Assembly (NCBI RefSeq): GCF_001544075.1
Contig: NZ_BCNT01000018.1
Location: 18,396 to 82,395, forward strand
DNA length: 64,000 bases
Direction of reading: 5' to 3'
Source: Comamonas terrae
Lineage (GTDB): Bacteria > Pseudomonadota > Gammaproteobacteria > Burkholderiales > Burkholderiaceae_C
The position numbers and the translations under genes are program-made. The notes under the pieces are model-generated. The model saw nothing but the letters and a program-made list of their open reading frames with translations. It was not told where the DNA came from and did no database searches. This document shows positions 8,516 through 18,189 of the stretch, in pieces; position 1 is the first letter of the stretch; every line of letters starts with the position of its first letter.

Positions 8516-10350
8516 GGGCGCTCCTGCGGCTGGGCCGGGGTCTCGATCTCTGCGGCGCCGCGGCCGGGGCTGGCGGCACCGGCGATATCCGCCGAAGGCG
8601 AAGAGATGCCGGCCACGGGCGGTGCATCCTCGGCCTGCGCGGCCGCGCGGGCCGCAGCCTCGGGGCCTGCGGCCTCCTGGGCCTTTTTCTGTGCGGGCGC
8701 CGGCACGGGGCGGGTGCCCATGACGGCACGCACATACACATCGGGCGAATGCAGGGCATTGGCCGCGCGCTGGGTGAAATGCATGATGTCGTCGGCCTGC
8801 ACGGTCATGGTCACGCAGCACAGCAGCAGCGCGGCAATGGGCAGGCCTTCGGCCACCTTGAGCGAGGGCGCGCTCTGCTCGGGGTTGGCCCAGAAGTGGC
8901 GTATGCCGGCGCGCGTGAGCGCCACGAGGGCCAGCAGCCCGGTGACGATGAGCAGGGCCACCATGGCCCAGCCGGTCCAGCCGGCCTGCATGCCGCTGGA
9001 GGTGCCCAGGCCCAGGGGGTTGAGCAGGGCGCTGAGCATGGCGAACTTGCCCACGAAGCCCGACAGCGGTGGCAGGCCCGAGATCAGCAGCGTGCAGCCC
9101 ATGAAGCTCAGGCCCACGAAGACTGCGGCGGCCGGAAAGGCGCGGCCGATCAGAACTTCCTCCTCTTCGTCGAGATTGAAGCCTTCGGTGGGCAGAAGCT
9201 CGGCATTGAGGAAGGGCGCCTCCTCGTCCTCGTAGGGCTCGCCCGAGCCCTCGTCGACCCGCCATCGGTCCACCACATCGGCAATCAGGAACAGGGCGCT
9301 GATCGCCATGGTGGAACTGGGCAGGTAATACAGCAGGCCGGCCGTGAGCAGGTTCTGGCCGAAGCCCGTGGCGGCCAGCAGGGTGCCCGAGGACACGATG
9401 GCCGCAAAGCCCGCCATGTGTGTCAGCCGTTGCGAGCCGAGCATGCCGATGGCGCCGTAGGCCATGGCCACCATGCCGCCCAGGATCAGCCAGCTGCTGC
9501 CGAACAGGGCCGATAGGCCTGCTTCGGTGCTGAACATCAGCGTCCACAGCCGCAGAATCACATAGACCCCTACCTTGGTCATGAGCGCGAACAGGGCGCC
9601 CACGGGCGCAGTGGCGGCGCTGTAGCCGGGCACCAGCCAGAAGTTGAGCGGCCAGGCCGCGGCCTTGATCAGAAAGGCCGTGCCCAGAATGCCGGCCGCC
9701 GCATGCAGCAGGCCGCGGTCCGCCTCATGCACCTGGGGGATGGCGCGCGCCAGATCGGCCATGTTGAGCGTGCCGGTGATGCCGTAGAGCATGGATACGC
9801 CGATGAGAAACAGCGAGGAGGCTGCCAGGTTGATGGCGATGTAGTGCATGCCGGCCTGGATGCGCGTGCGCCCCGAACCATGCAGCAGCAGGCCGTAGGA
9901 GGCGGCCAGCATGATCTCGAAGAAGACGAACAGGTTGAACAGGTCGGCCGTGAGGAAGGCCCCGCTCAGCCCCATGAGCTGCAGCTGGAACAGCGAATGG
10001 AAGTGCACGCCCGCACGGTGCCAGCGCGCGGCCGAGAACACCAGCGCGGCCAGCGCCACGATGTAGGTGACCACCAGCATGAGCGCCGTCAGGCGGTCCA
10101 GCGCGAGCGCAATGCCGAAGGGCGCGGGCCAGTTGCCCGGTATGTAGACCGCCATGCTGGCCGGCGAGCTGGTCCAGCGCATCAAATATGCGCAGATGCC
10201 CAGGCCCAGCAGCGTGGACAGCAGGTTCATGGCCAGCTTCAGGCGCTGGCGCTCCTCGCGCAGGAACAGCATCAGCGCCGCCGTCAGCATGGGCAGCAGA
10301 ATGGGCGTGAGCATCAGGTGCGGCATCAGGTCCGCGATCCATTGGGTCAT
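8512..10350 (-). CDS. mrpD: Mrp-type antiporter subunit D (proton-conducting transporter family)
   Basis: From MTQWIADLMPHLM at 10350 the protein is 612 residues with about 14 membrane helices. It belongs to the Complex I NuoN/NuoM-like proton-pump family. Recognisable pieces are FNLFVFFEIMLAASYGLLLHG and the lysine-bearing helices around IKAAAWPLNFWLVPGYSAATAPVGAL. The central part carries an acidic insert (VDEGSGEPYEDEEAP), and a Pro/Ala/Glu-rich tail of about 60 residues extends past the usual end. The frame also extends upstream, but the ATG at 10350 overlaps the mrpC stop as ATGA. Confidence 0.88.
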   Translation of the reverse strand: MTQWIADLMPHLMLTPILLPMLTAALMLFLREERQRLKLAMNLLSTLLGLGICAYLMRWTSSPASMAVYIPGNWPAPFGIALALDRLTALMLVVTYIVALAALVFSAARWHRAGVHFHSLFQLQLMGLSGAFLTADLFNLFVFFEIMLAASYGLLLHGSGRTRIQAGMHYIAINLAASSLFLIGVSMLYGITGTLNMADLARAIPQVHEADRGLLHAAAGILGTAFLIKAAAWPLNFWLVPGYSAATAPVGALFALMTKVGVYVILRLWTLMFSTEAGLSALFGSSWLILGGMVAMAYGAIGMLGSQRLTHMAGFAAIVSSGTLLAATGFGQNLLTAGLLYYLPSSTMAISALFLIADVVDRWRVDEGSGEPYEDEEAPFLNAELLPTEGFNLDEEEEVLIGRAFPAAAVFVGLSFMGCTLLISGLPPLSGFVGKFAMLSALLNPLGLGTSSGMQAGWTGWAMVALLIVTGLLALVALTRAGIRHFWANPEQSAPSLKVAEGLPIAALLLCCVTMTVQADDIMHFTQRAANALHSPDVYVRAVMGTRPVPAPAQKKAQEAAGPEAAARAAAQAEDAPPVAGISSPSADIAGAASPGRGAAEIETPAQPQERP

Positions 10351-10712
10351 AGCATTTCCTGCTCGGTGCGCGAATGCACGCCATCCACATGGTCCGTGCC
10401 CGAGGAGCCGCGAGATGCCAGCAGCACCACGAGGAACAGCGCCGTCATGGCAAAGCCGATCACGATGGCCGTGAGCACCAGCGCCTGGGGCATGGGATCG
10501 GCATAGTGGGCCAGGTCCTGGGGGACGCCGTTGACGAGCACGGGCGCCTTGTTGATGGCCAGCCCCTGGCGGCCCATGCTGAAGATGAAGAGGTTGACGG
10601 CGTAGGACAGCAGGGCCAGGCCCATGATGACCTGGTAGGTACGCGGGCGCAGCAGAAGCCATACCCCCGAGCCCGTAAGCACGCCTATGGCCAAGGCCAG
10701 AATGATTTCCAT
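10347..10712 (-). CDS. mrpC: Mrp-type antiporter subunit C
   Basis: The 121-residue product has three membrane helices and is homologous to NuoK. The segment RTYQVIMGLALLSYAVNLFIF and the following DPMPQALVLTAIVIGFA are the MnhC/NuoK signature. A very good ribosome binding site (GAGGAGGT) lies 7 bases upstream of the ATG. The ATG overlaps the mrpA stop by one base (TGATG). Confidence 0.88.
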   Translation of the reverse strand: MEIILALAIGVLTGSGVWLLLRPRTYQVIMGLALLSYAVNLFIFSMGRQGLAINKAPVLVNGVPQDLAHYADPMPQALVLTAIVIGFAMTALFLVVLLASRGSSGTDHVDGVHSRTEQEML

Positions 10713-13690
10713 CACATACCTCCTCGTGCCAGAGCCTGGGCGGTGGCAGCCTGGACCGCTGCCTCCGCTTCCCTGGCCTGTTGTTCTTGCTCTTCCAGCA
10801 GCCGTGCGTGGAATCGGTGGCCGCGCACCGACTGGTGGGCGATGGCCGTCAGTATCAGCATGGTCGAGCCCACCACCAGCGCGAACACGCCGATGTCGAA
10901 GAAGGTGGCGCTGGCGACATGCACATGGCCGACCAGGGGCAGGGCCAGGTCGAAGCTGTGGCTGGTCAGGAAGGGGTAGCCCACGGCCACCGAGGCCAGA
11001 CCGGTGCCCAGCGCGCACAGCAGGCCCGTGGCGATCCAGCGGCGCGGGTACAGCGGCAAGTGGGCTTCCACCCATTGCGTGCCGGAGATGATGTACTGCA
11101 TGAGCAGGGCCACGGAAAACACCAGGCCCGCCACGAAGCCGCCGCCGGGCTGGTTGTGGCCGCGCATGAAGATATAGGCCGCCACCAGCGTGGAAAACGG
11201 CAGCAGCAGGCGCACCAGCACGGCGGGCACCATCAGGTAGCCCACGGCCGTGTCGCTGGCATTGCGCGGGTTGAGCAGGTCGGTCTGCAGGTCGCCAGGC
11301 ACATAGCGCTGCTGCTCGGGAATGTCCATGGTCTCGCGCGCCGGACGAAAGCGCCTCAGCAGCGCATAGATGACGATGGAGACGATGCCCAGCACCACGA
11401 TCTCGCCGAAGGTATCGAAGCCGCGGAAATCCACCAGCATGACATTGACCACATTGGTGCCGCCGCCGCCGGTCAGCGCGTGTTCGAGGAAGAAGGTGGA
11501 CGAGCTCTCGTAGAACGGGCGGCTCATCATGGCAAAGGCCAGCCAGGCCATGCCGCCACCCGCGATCATGGACAGCACCAGATCGCGCAGGCGGCGCGCG
11601 CGCGCGCGGGCGTCCGCGTTGTCCACCATGTTGCGCAGCGCCTTGTCGCGCTTGGGCAGCCAGCGCAGGCCCAGCAGCATGAGCACCGTGGTCACGACTT
11701 CCACCACCAGCTGGGTCAGCGCCAGGTCGGGCGCGGAAAACCACAGAAAGGTCAGGCAGGTGCACAGGCCCGTGCCGCCCAGCATGATCAGGGCCGTCAT
11801 CCGGTGGTACTTGGCCTTCCAGGCCGTACCCAGGGCGCACAGGCTGCCGATGGCCCACAGCAGGACAAAGGGCAGCGACACCGGCAGGGTGCCGCGGTTG
11901 CCCAGCTCCATGCCCTGCAGCCACAGCGGCAGGGCCGTGGCCGTGATGGCAATGCAGACCAGCCACAGCATCTGCCACTGCAGGCGTCGCGTGGACAGCG
12001 CGCGGCGGCCGGCGCGCCCGGCCTGCGTGATGCGGGCCAGCAGATTCTCGAAGGCCCGGCGTCCGCTCAGCGCGCTCAGCAGCGGCGTGGCCTCGAAGCG
12101 GCCGGCCTCGCGCTGCCAGCGCAGCATGGTGTAGAGCAGGATGCCGCCCACCAGGGCCACCAGGCTCATGATCAGCGGCATGTTCCAGCCGTGCCAGATG
12201 GCCAGGCTGTAGGCCGGCAGATCGCCGCCCACCACGGGTGCGGCGGCCGTGGCCAGGAACTGTCCCACGGCCCATGCCGGGAAGATGCCCACCAGCAGGC
12301 AGGCCAGCACCAGCAGCTCGATGGGTACGCGCATCCAGTGCGGCGGCTCGTGCGGGGCATGGGGCAGGTCGGTGGCTCGGGGTCCGAAGAAGACATCCAC
12401 CGTGTAGCGCAACGAATAGGCCACGCTGAACATGCCGGCGACCGTGGCGGCCACTGGCAGAACGGTCTTGACCCAGGGGGCTGCATCCAGGAACACGGTT
12501 TCGGCGAAGAACATTTCCTTGGACAGGAAGCCATTGAGCAGGGGCACGCCCGCCATGGCCGCGCTGGCCACGCAGGCCAGCGTGGCGGTGATGGGCATCA
12601 TGTGCCGCAAGCCCGACAGGCGCCGGATGTCGCGTGTGCCGCTTTCATGGTCCACAATGCCGGCCGCCATGAACAGCGAGGCCTTGAAGGTCGCATGGTT
12701 CATGATGTGGAACACGGCGGCCACCGCGGCCAGCTTGCTGTTGAGGCCCAGCAGCAGCGTGATCAGCCCCAGGTGCGAAATCGTGGAATAGGCCAGCAAT
12801 CCCTTGAGATCGTGCTGGAACATGGCGCAATAGCCGCCGATCAGCAAGGTGGCGGTGCCGGCACCGCCCACCAGCCAGAACCAGGCATCGGTATCGCCCA
12901 GTACCGGCCACAGCCGCGCCAGCAGGAAGACGCCGGCCTTGACCATGGTGGCCGAATGCAGATAGCTAGACACCGGAGTGGGTGCCGCCATGGCATTGGG
13001 CAGCCAGAAGTGAAAGGGGAATTGCGCGCTTTTGGTGAAGGCTCCGAGCAGGATCAAGACCAAAGCCGGCAGGTAGAGATGGTTGTTGCGCACCTGCTGG
13101 CCTGCGGCCAGGATGTTGTCCAGGTCGTAGCTGCCCACGATATGGCCCAGCACCAGCATGCCGGCCAGCATGGCCAGCCCGCCCGTGCCGGTCACTGTCA
13201 GCGCCATGCGCGCGCCGCGGCGCGCGTCCTTGCGGTGGTACCAGTAGCCGATCAGCAGAAAGGAGAAAAGACTGGTCAGCTCCCAGAAGAACACCAGCTG
13301 GATGATGTTGCCCGACAGCACCACGCCTGCCATGGCGCCCATGAAAGCCAGCAGGAAGGAGAAAAAGCGCGGCACCGGGTCGGCCGGCGACATGTAGTAG
13401 CGCGCATAGAGCACGACCAGGGAGCCGATGCCGAACACCAGCATGGCGAACATCCAGGCAAAGCCGTCCATGCGGACCACCAGGTTGAGCCCCAGCGAAG
13501 GCAGCCACTCGATTTCCTGCCGCAGCACCGAACCATCCGCCATTTCGGGAAACAGCAGCGCGACCTGGAGGGTGCAGGCCAGCGCGACAATGCCGGCCAA
13601 TGTGGATTCGGCGTTGCGCGCATTCGCGGGCAACAGGGCAGCCACAAGGCTGCCGGCAAAGGGCAGGAGGATGAGGGTGATCAGGGGCAT
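10712..13690 (-). CDS. mrpA: Fused Mrp-type antiporter subunits A and B
   Basis: The 992-residue product has about 24 hydrophobic segments. Residues 1-500 resemble NuoL/MnhA, with PTPVSSYLHSATMVKAGVFLLARLWPVL as the proton-transporter motif. Later residues form the MnhA C-terminal domain. From about residue 790 on, VGYLMVPAVLVRLLLPFSTL and FMRGHNQPGGGFVAGLV are the MnhB signature, so subunit B is fused to the C-terminus as in PhaA-type complexes. With C-G it forms a complete secondary Na+(K+)/H+ antiporter of the inner membrane used for pH and sodium homeostasis. The start is ATG followed by PLITLILLPFAG. Confidence 0.9.
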   Translation of the reverse strand: MPLITLILLPFAGSLVAALLPANARNAESTLAGIVALACTLQVALLFPEMADGSVLRQEIEWLPSLGLNLVVRMDGFAWMFAMLVFGIGSLVVLYARYYMSPADPVPRFFSFLLAFMGAMAGVVLSGNIIQLVFFWELTSLFSFLLIGYWYHRKDARRGARMALTVTGTGGLAMLAGMLVLGHIVGSYDLDNILAAGQQVRNNHLYLPALVLILLGAFTKSAQFPFHFWLPNAMAAPTPVSSYLHSATMVKAGVFLLARLWPVLGDTDAWFWLVGGAGTATLLIGGYCAMFQHDLKGLLAYSTISHLGLITLLLGLNSKLAAVAAVFHIMNHATFKASLFMAAGIVDHESGTRDIRRLSGLRHMMPITATLACVASAAMAGVPLLNGFLSKEMFFAETVFLDAAPWVKTVLPVAATVAGMFSVAYSLRYTVDVFFGPRATDLPHAPHEPPHWMRVPIELLVLACLLVGIFPAWAVGQFLATAAAPVVGGDLPAYSLAIWHGWNMPLIMSLVALVGGILLYTMLRWQREAGRFEATPLLSALSGRRAFENLLARITQAGRAGRRALSTRRLQWQMLWLVCIAITATALPLWLQGMELGNRGTLPVSLPFVLLWAIGSLCALGTAWKAKYHRMTALIMLGGTGLCTCLTFLWFSAPDLALTQLVVEVVTTVLMLLGLRWLPKRDKALRNMVDNADARARARRLRDLVLSMIAGGGMAWLAFAMMSRPFYESSSTFFLEHALTGGGGTNVVNVMLVDFRGFDTFGEIVVLGIVSIVIYALLRRFRPARETMDIPEQQRYVPGDLQTDLLNPRNASDTAVGYLMVPAVLVRLLLPFSTLVAAYIFMRGHNQPGGGFVAGLVFSVALLMQYIISGTQWVEAHLPLYPRRWIATGLLCALGTGLASVAVGYPFLTSHSFDLALPLVGHVHVASATFFDIGVFALVVGSTMLILTAIAHQSVRGHRFHARLLEEQEQQAREAEAAVQAATAQALARGGM

Positions 13691-14294
13691 GGGCGAATTA
13701 TTTTAGGGGGAAGCCATTTCTTTCTCGCTATGAAAACCTGAGCATGTGGCGGGCTATATATCGCTGGTTGGCTGCAATTGATGCCGCTGTATGCCTGCCT
13801 GGCCAGACGTTCGCCGCAGTTGGCGCCGGCTACTTTTGCGGCGAACCGGACAGGCATACCTTGTGCCAGGAAGGCCTCTTGCGTGGGCCGCAGGCCTGCC
13901 GAGAAGGCGGGTCGGCCGTGGCGAAGCGATGCGTCCGGCATGTGCGGGGCCTTCAGTCGATGCAGTCCTGGCAGGCGCAGCGCCAAGCCATGTTTTTCAT
14001 CCTAGGGGCAGCCACCCGTGCCGCCAAGCATCTTTTGGTGCTGCTGCGGGATCCCGTTGTACCGAAATAACGGGTCGGTAGGCTTTTCTACGCGGGAGCA
14101 AGGGGCTGTACGAAGGCCCTGGTGCCCGGTTGCGATATGAAAAAAGTAGCTGATTGCGCTTTCCCTGTATAGGTTTAAAGTTTTTTTTCCCTTCAAAACC
14201 AGCGTGGGAAAGCGCAAGCAGCTATAAAAAAAGAGCCGCCAGGGCAGCTCTTTTGTACAGCAGGGTGTGGAGGCCCACGGCGGGGCGCCGTGGG
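13691..14294. other. Intergenic region with a long inverted repeat; no gene seen
   Basis: About 600 bases separate mrpA from lapB, both on the minus strand. Short open frames on either strand (for example 13744-14070) show no family resemblance and I do not call them. At 14147-14165 and 14206-14224 there is a 19-base inverted repeat with one mismatch (left arm TAGCTGATTGCGCTTTCCC) enclosing 40 bases. Its arms carry the TAGCTG...GCGC core of the dispersed comamonad repeat. The mrp promoter is expected just above 13690. Confidence 0.5.
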
Positions 14295-15452
14295 CTACAG
14301 CTCTTCGACACGCCGGGCCGGATAGCTGTCCCAGCTCTGGCAGCCCGGGCAGTGCCAGAAATGCTGGCGTGCCTCGAAGCCGCAGGCCGCGCAGCGGTAG
14401 CGCGTGAGCGGCTTGGCGGCATGGTCCAATGCCTTCTGCACGGCTGGGTGGTATTGCTCCTCGGCCAGGGTCTCGCCCTGCAGCCACTGGGCAGCGGCCA
14501 CCAGCGAGGGCTCGTGGTCCAGATGCTGCACCAGCCGGGCGCGGCCGGGTGCATCGGGCACCCCGATGTGCTGGTCCAGGGCAACCAGGGCTTGAAGCAG
14601 GTCCAGCGAAGGCGCCTGGCGGTACTGGGTCTCCAGCAGCCCCTGCACGCGCGCCTGCTGGCCGGTGGCCTGCGCCACATCCACCAGCAAAGTGGCCGCC
14701 AGCGGCAGCGAGGCAGGGGCCTGGCGCGCCAGGTTTTCCAGGGTGTCCAGCGCCTGTGCAGGCTGCGCGCAGCGCTGCTGCAGCTGTGCCAGCTCCAGCA
14801 GCGGTCGCGGGGCCTGGGGCGCGGTGGCGAGGGCTTGCTCCAGCAGCTTGCGTGCGGCATCGAACTGGCCCTGGGCCATTCGGGTCTGTGCATCCTCGCA
14901 GAGGTAGTGGGCCAGGCGGGTGCTGAAATCCCCCTGTCCGGCCTGCTGCATCTTGCCGGCAATGGCGGCGGCCTGCCCCCAGTCGCGCGAGCGTTCGTAG
15001 ATGGCCAGCAGGGCCAGGCGTGCCTCGGCTTCGAAGGCCGTGCCTTCCAGGCGGCGCAGGGCATCCTCGGCGCGGTCCAGCAGGCCGGCCTTCAGAAAAT
15101 CATGGGCCAGTGCATGCTGGGCGCGATCGCGGTCGCTGCGCGAGAGGTCGCCGCGCGACAGCAGGTGCTCATGCACGCGCACGGCACGGTTGTATTCGCC
15201 GCGGCGGCGGAACAGGTTGCCCAGGGCAAAGTGCAGCTCCGAGGTGTCAGGGTCGTTCTGCACGGCCTCGATGAAGGCATCGATGGCCTTGTCCTGCTGC
15301 TCGTTGAGCAGAAAGTTCAGCCCCTTGAAGTAGGCCTTGGGTGCCTGCCGGTTGTCGGCACGCACCTGGCGCAGGTCCCAGCGCGAGGCCAGCCAGCCCA
15401 GCACGAAAGCCACGGGCAGGCCCAGCAGAATCCAGGTCAGATTAAATTCCAT
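14295..15452 (-). CDS. lapB: Lipopolysaccharide assembly protein LapB (YciM-like TPR protein)
   Basis: From MEFNLTW at 15452 the protein is 385 residues. It has an N-terminal membrane anchor (about 5-22), tetratricopeptide repeats through about 330, and a C-terminal rubredoxin-like metal knuckle (CAACGF ... CPGCQSWDSYP). This is exactly the LapB layout. LapB regulates LpxC turnover through FtsH and organises LPS assembly at the cytoplasmic face of the inner membrane. The frame extends upstream into lapA, but this start fits the anchor and overlaps lapA by 11 bases. Confidence 0.9.
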   Translation of the reverse strand: MEFNLTWILLGLPVAFVLGWLASRWDLRQVRADNRQAPKAYFKGLNFLLNEQQDKAIDAFIEAVQNDPDTSELHFALGNLFRRRGEYNRAVRVHEHLLSRGDLSRSDRDRAQHALAHDFLKAGLLDRAEDALRRLEGTAFEAEARLALLAIYERSRDWGQAAAIAGKMQQAGQGDFSTRLAHYLCEDAQTRMAQGQFDAARKLLEQALATAPQAPRPLLELAQLQQRCAQPAQALDTLENLARQAPASLPLAATLLVDVAQATGQQARVQGLLETQYRQAPSLDLLQALVALDQHIGVPDAPGRARLVQHLDHEPSLVAAAQWLQGETLAEEQYHPAVQKALDHAAKPLTRYRCAACGFEARQHFWHCPGCQSWDSYPARRVEEL

Positions 15453-15804
15453 GCACGTCGCTCGGTACGATGACGGGAGAAGAAGGCGAAACGCCGACGT
15501 TGCCGGCAGTTGCGTCCTTGGTGTTGGGGGTGGTAGCCTCGGCTTGCGCGGGCTGCGCCTGCTGGGCCCTGGCCGCTGCCTGGGCATCGCGCGCCGCGGT
15601 GCGGTGCTTCCACCAGCGCGGCACCATGCCCAGCACGCCCACGATCAGGCCCAGCACAAAAGCGGCCAGCACCACCAGCACCAGGGGCGCCGTCCAGGTG
15701 GTGCCAAAGAAAAAGTGCACGGTTGCGTCCTGCTGGTTGTTCAGCGCGAAGGCAAACAGTGTGAAAAAAATGGCTGCCTTGAGCAGCCACAACAGGTATT
15801 TCAT
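15442..15804 (-). CDS. lapA: LapA-domain inner-membrane protein
   Basis: This 120-residue protein has two membrane helices (about 8-22 and 40-60) and a polar Ala/Gln/Pro-rich tail. ALNNQQDATVHFFFG and the following hydrophobic stretch are typical of the LapA (DUF1049) domain. It lies directly before lapB and overlaps it by 11 bases, the usual lapAB pairing. ihfB ends 75 bases upstream on the same strand. Confidence 0.85.
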   Translation of the reverse strand: MKYLLWLLKAAIFFTLFAFALNNQQDATVHFFFGTTWTAPLVLVVLAAFVLGLIVGVLGMVPRWWKHRTAARDAQAAARAQQAQPAQAEATTPNTKDATAGNVGVSPSSPVIVPSDVHGI

Positions 15805-15879
15805 GCTTCCCCTTGTGTGTCGGGAAGGATTTTAGGCCAGTCCGCACGCAGGGCGCGCGCGATGCCTGCGCAGGAGCGC

Positions 15880-16203
15880 TCAGGACGGGTCTGCGGCGGA
15901 ATCTGCCGCGGTATCGGTGCTTTTCTGGTTGTCCACGGCTTCGCGCAAGGCCTTGCCGGGCTTGAAATGGGGAACACGCTTGGAAGGGACCTGCACGGCC
16001 TCGCCGCTGCGCGGGTTGCGGCCGATGCGCGGCGGGCGGTGGTTGATGGCGAAGCTGCCGAAACCGCGGATTTCAATGCGGTGTCCGCGTACCAGGGCAT
16101 CGCTGACGGCGTCCAGAATGGTTTTGACGGCCTGCTCGGCATCGCGCTGGTTGAGTTGGCCAAACCGGGCGGCAAGTTCTTCGACGAGATCGGATCGGGT
16201 CAT
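15880..16203 (-). CDS. ihfB: Integration host factor subunit beta
   Basis: From [15 protein letters not shown] at 16203 the protein is 107 residues, slightly longer than the E. coli protein because of an Asp/Ala/Ser-rich tail after residue 95. [19 protein letters not shown] is the beta-arm sequence, with the intercalating proline in GRNPRSGE. It forms the DNA-bending heterodimer with IhfA. Upstream in-frame codons (to 16245) overlap a hairpin and are unlikely to be used. rpsA directly precedes it, as in enterobacteria. Confidence 0.92.
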   Translation of the reverse strand: MTRSDLVEELAARFGQLNQRDAEQAVKTILDAVSDALVRGHRIEIRGFGSFAINHRPPRIGRNPRSGEAVQVPSKRVPHFKPGKALREAVDNQKSTDTAADSAADPS

Positions 16204-16230
16204 CGGACGACGAGGTGAAAGGGGGAAACA

Positions 16231-16296
16231 ACAGCGGGCGCACAAGGCGCCCGCTGTCTTCGACGCGTAGCGGTCGGCAGGCAGGCCTGCCGACCG
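16231..16296 (-). terminator. Two strong hairpins between rpsA and ihfB
   Basis: A perfect 11-base stem ACAGCGGGCGC (16231-16241) pairs with GCGCCCGCTGT (16247-16257) around a 5-base loop. A perfect 12-base palindrome CGGTCGGCAGGC/GCCTGCCGACCG fills 16271-16296. On the minus strand the first stem is followed by TGTTT, not a full T-run. They may end or attenuate the rpsA transcript, or protect its 3' end while letting some reading continue into ihfB. Confidence 0.5.
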
Positions 16297-16307
16297 GCTG
16301 ACGTGGA

Positions 16308-17993
16308 TTACTTGTCGGAGTTGTCCAGCTTGGCGCGCAGCAGGGCGCCCAGGCTGGTCGTGCCGGCGTTTTCCTTGGAGGACTGGGCCGACAGGGAAGC
16401 CATGGCTTCCTGCTGCTCGGCGTGGTCCTTTTGCTTGATGGACAGCTGAATGTTGCGGGTCTTGCGATCCACGTTGGTCACCACGGCGGTCACTTCGTCG
16501 CCTTCCTTCAGCACCGAGCGGGCGTCTTCCACGCGGTCAGCGGAGATTTCCGAAGCACGCAGGTAGCCGACGATGTCGTCGCCCAGGTCGATTTCAGCGC
16601 CACGGGCGTCCACGGTCTTGACCTTGCCGGTCACGATCTGGCCCTTGTCGTTCACGGTCACGAAGGTCGTGAAGGGGTCGCTGTCCAGCTGCTTGATGCC
16701 CAGGGAGATGCGCTCGCGCTCGACGTCCACGGCCAGCACGATGGCTTCGACTTCCTGGCCCTTCTTGTAGTTGCGGACAGCGGCTTCGCCAGCTTCGTTC
16801 CACGACAGGTCGGACAGGTGCACCAGGCCGTCGATGCCGGCAGCCAGGCCCACGAACACGCCGAAGTCGGTGATCGACTTGATCGGGCCCTTCACGCGGT
16901 CGCCGCGCTTGGTGTTCTGGGCGAATTCCTGCCAGGGGTTGGCCTTGCACTGCTTCATGCCCAGGGAGATGCGACGCTTGTCTTCGTCGATTTCCAGAAC
17001 CATGACTTCCACTTCGTCGCCCAGGGACACGAGCTTGGTGGGAGCAATGTTCTTGTTGGTCCAGTCCATTTCGGAAACGTGCACCAGGCCTTCGATGCCG
17101 GGCTCCAGTTCCACGAAAGCACCGTAGTCGGCGATGTTGGTGACCTTGCCGAACAGGCGCGTGCCCGAGGGGTAGCGGCGAGCCACGCCCATCCAGGGAT
17201 CGTCGCCCATCTGCTTCAGGCCCAGCGAAACGCGGTTCTTCTCGGTGTCGAACTTGAGGATCTTGGCCGTGATTTCCTGGCCAGCCTGCACCACCTCGGA
17301 GGGGTGACGCACGCGGCGCCATGCCATGTCGGTGATGTGCAGCAGGCCGTCGATGCCGCCCAGGTCCACGAACGCACCGTACTCGGTGATGTTCTTGACC
17401 ACGCCGTTGACGATGGCGCCTTCCTTCAGCGTTTCCATCAGCTTGGCGCGCTCTTCGCCCATCGAGGCTTCGACCACGGCGCGGCGGCTCAGCACCACGT
17501 TGTTGCGCTTGCGGTCCAGCTTGATGACCTTGAACTCCATCGTCTTGTTTTCGTAGGGAGTCAGGTCCTTGATCGGACGGGTGTCGATCAGCGAGCCGGG
17601 CAGGAAGGCGCGGATGCCGTTGACCAGAACGGTCAGGCCGCCCTTGACCTTGCCGGAGGTGGTGCCGGTCACGAATTCGCCGGATTCCAGCGCCTTCTCG
17701 AGCGACAGCCAGGAAGCCAGACGCTTGGCGGTGTCGCGCGACAGGATGGTGTCGCCGTAGCCGTTTTCGATGGAGCCGATGGCCACGGACACGAAGTCAC
17801 CCACTTGGACTTCGATTTCGCCCTGGTCGTTCTTGAATTCGTCGATCGGCACGTAGGCTTCCGACTTCAGGCCTGCGTTCACCACAACAAAGTTGTGCTC
17901 GACGCGCACCACTTCGGCGGTGATGACCTCGCCGGGACGCATTTCGGTGCGTTGCAGCGATTCTTCAAACAGGGCGGCAAAAGATTCAGACAT
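16308..17993 (-). CDS. rpsA: 30S ribosomal protein S1
   Basis: From [14 protein letters not shown] at 17993 the protein is 561 residues, the usual proteobacterial size. It consists of six S1 (OB-fold) RNA-binding repeats. Several carry the G-x-V-x-x-I-T-x-Y/F-G-x-F-V-x-L signature, for example [31 protein letters not shown] and [16 protein letters not shown]. It binds mRNA leaders on the 30S subunit. It follows aroA-cmk at 196 bases, the conserved cmk-rpsA order, and has a few in-frame codons upstream that I do not include. Confidence 0.96.
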   Translation of the reverse strand: MSESFAALFEESLQRTEMRPGEVITAEVVRVEHNFVVVNAGLKSEAYVPIDEFKNDQGEIEVQVGDFVSVAIGSIENGYGDTILSRDTAKRLASWLSLEKALESGEFVTGTTSGKVKGGLTVLVNGIRAFLPGSLIDTRPIKDLTPYENKTMEFKVIKLDRKRNNVVLSRRAVVEASMGEERAKLMETLKEGAIVNGVVKNITEYGAFVDLGGIDGLLHITDMAWRRVRHPSEVVQAGQEITAKILKFDTEKNRVSLGLKQMGDDPWMGVARRYPSGTRLFGKVTNIADYGAFVELEPGIEGLVHVSEMDWTNKNIAPTKLVSLGDEVEVMVLEIDEDKRRISLGMKQCKANPWQEFAQNTKRGDRVKGPIKSITDFGVFVGLAAGIDGLVHLSDLSWNEAGEAAVRNYKKGQEVEAIVLAVDVERERISLGIKQLDSDPFTTFVTVNDKGQIVTGKVKTVDARGAEIDLGDDIVGYLRASEISADRVEDARSVLKEGDEVTAVVTNVDRKTRNIQLSIKQKDHAEQQEAMASLSAQSSKENAGTTSLGALLRAKLDNSDK

Positions 17994-18189
17994 GTAGTTC
18001 CTTGCCCGCATACAGGTTTCCGTCGGCACCATTGCCAAGCGTTTTTATGACTGGATGCGGAGGTTTGTGGGTTCACACCCACGGGGTTAAAAGGTGAAAA
18101 AACCTGCTGCCGGGCCGCCGCTGTCTCTGACGAGCGACGCTCCTGGCACCAAGGGCCGGCAAGCCAGTTGCAGGGCCGTGCCTGAAAAA

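Noticed and set aside
10781..13741. A 986-codon plus-strand frame, very rich in His and Gln
   Set aside because: It is the mirror frame of mrpA and has no recognisable feature. The similar long frames opposite rpsA, aroA-cmk and gyrA (16422-18050, 18460-21273, 23478-26420) are rejected for the same reason.
13744..14070. Small plus-strand frames between mrpA and lapB
   Set aside because: No ribosome binding site, no similarity and overlapping frames on both strands of equal quality.
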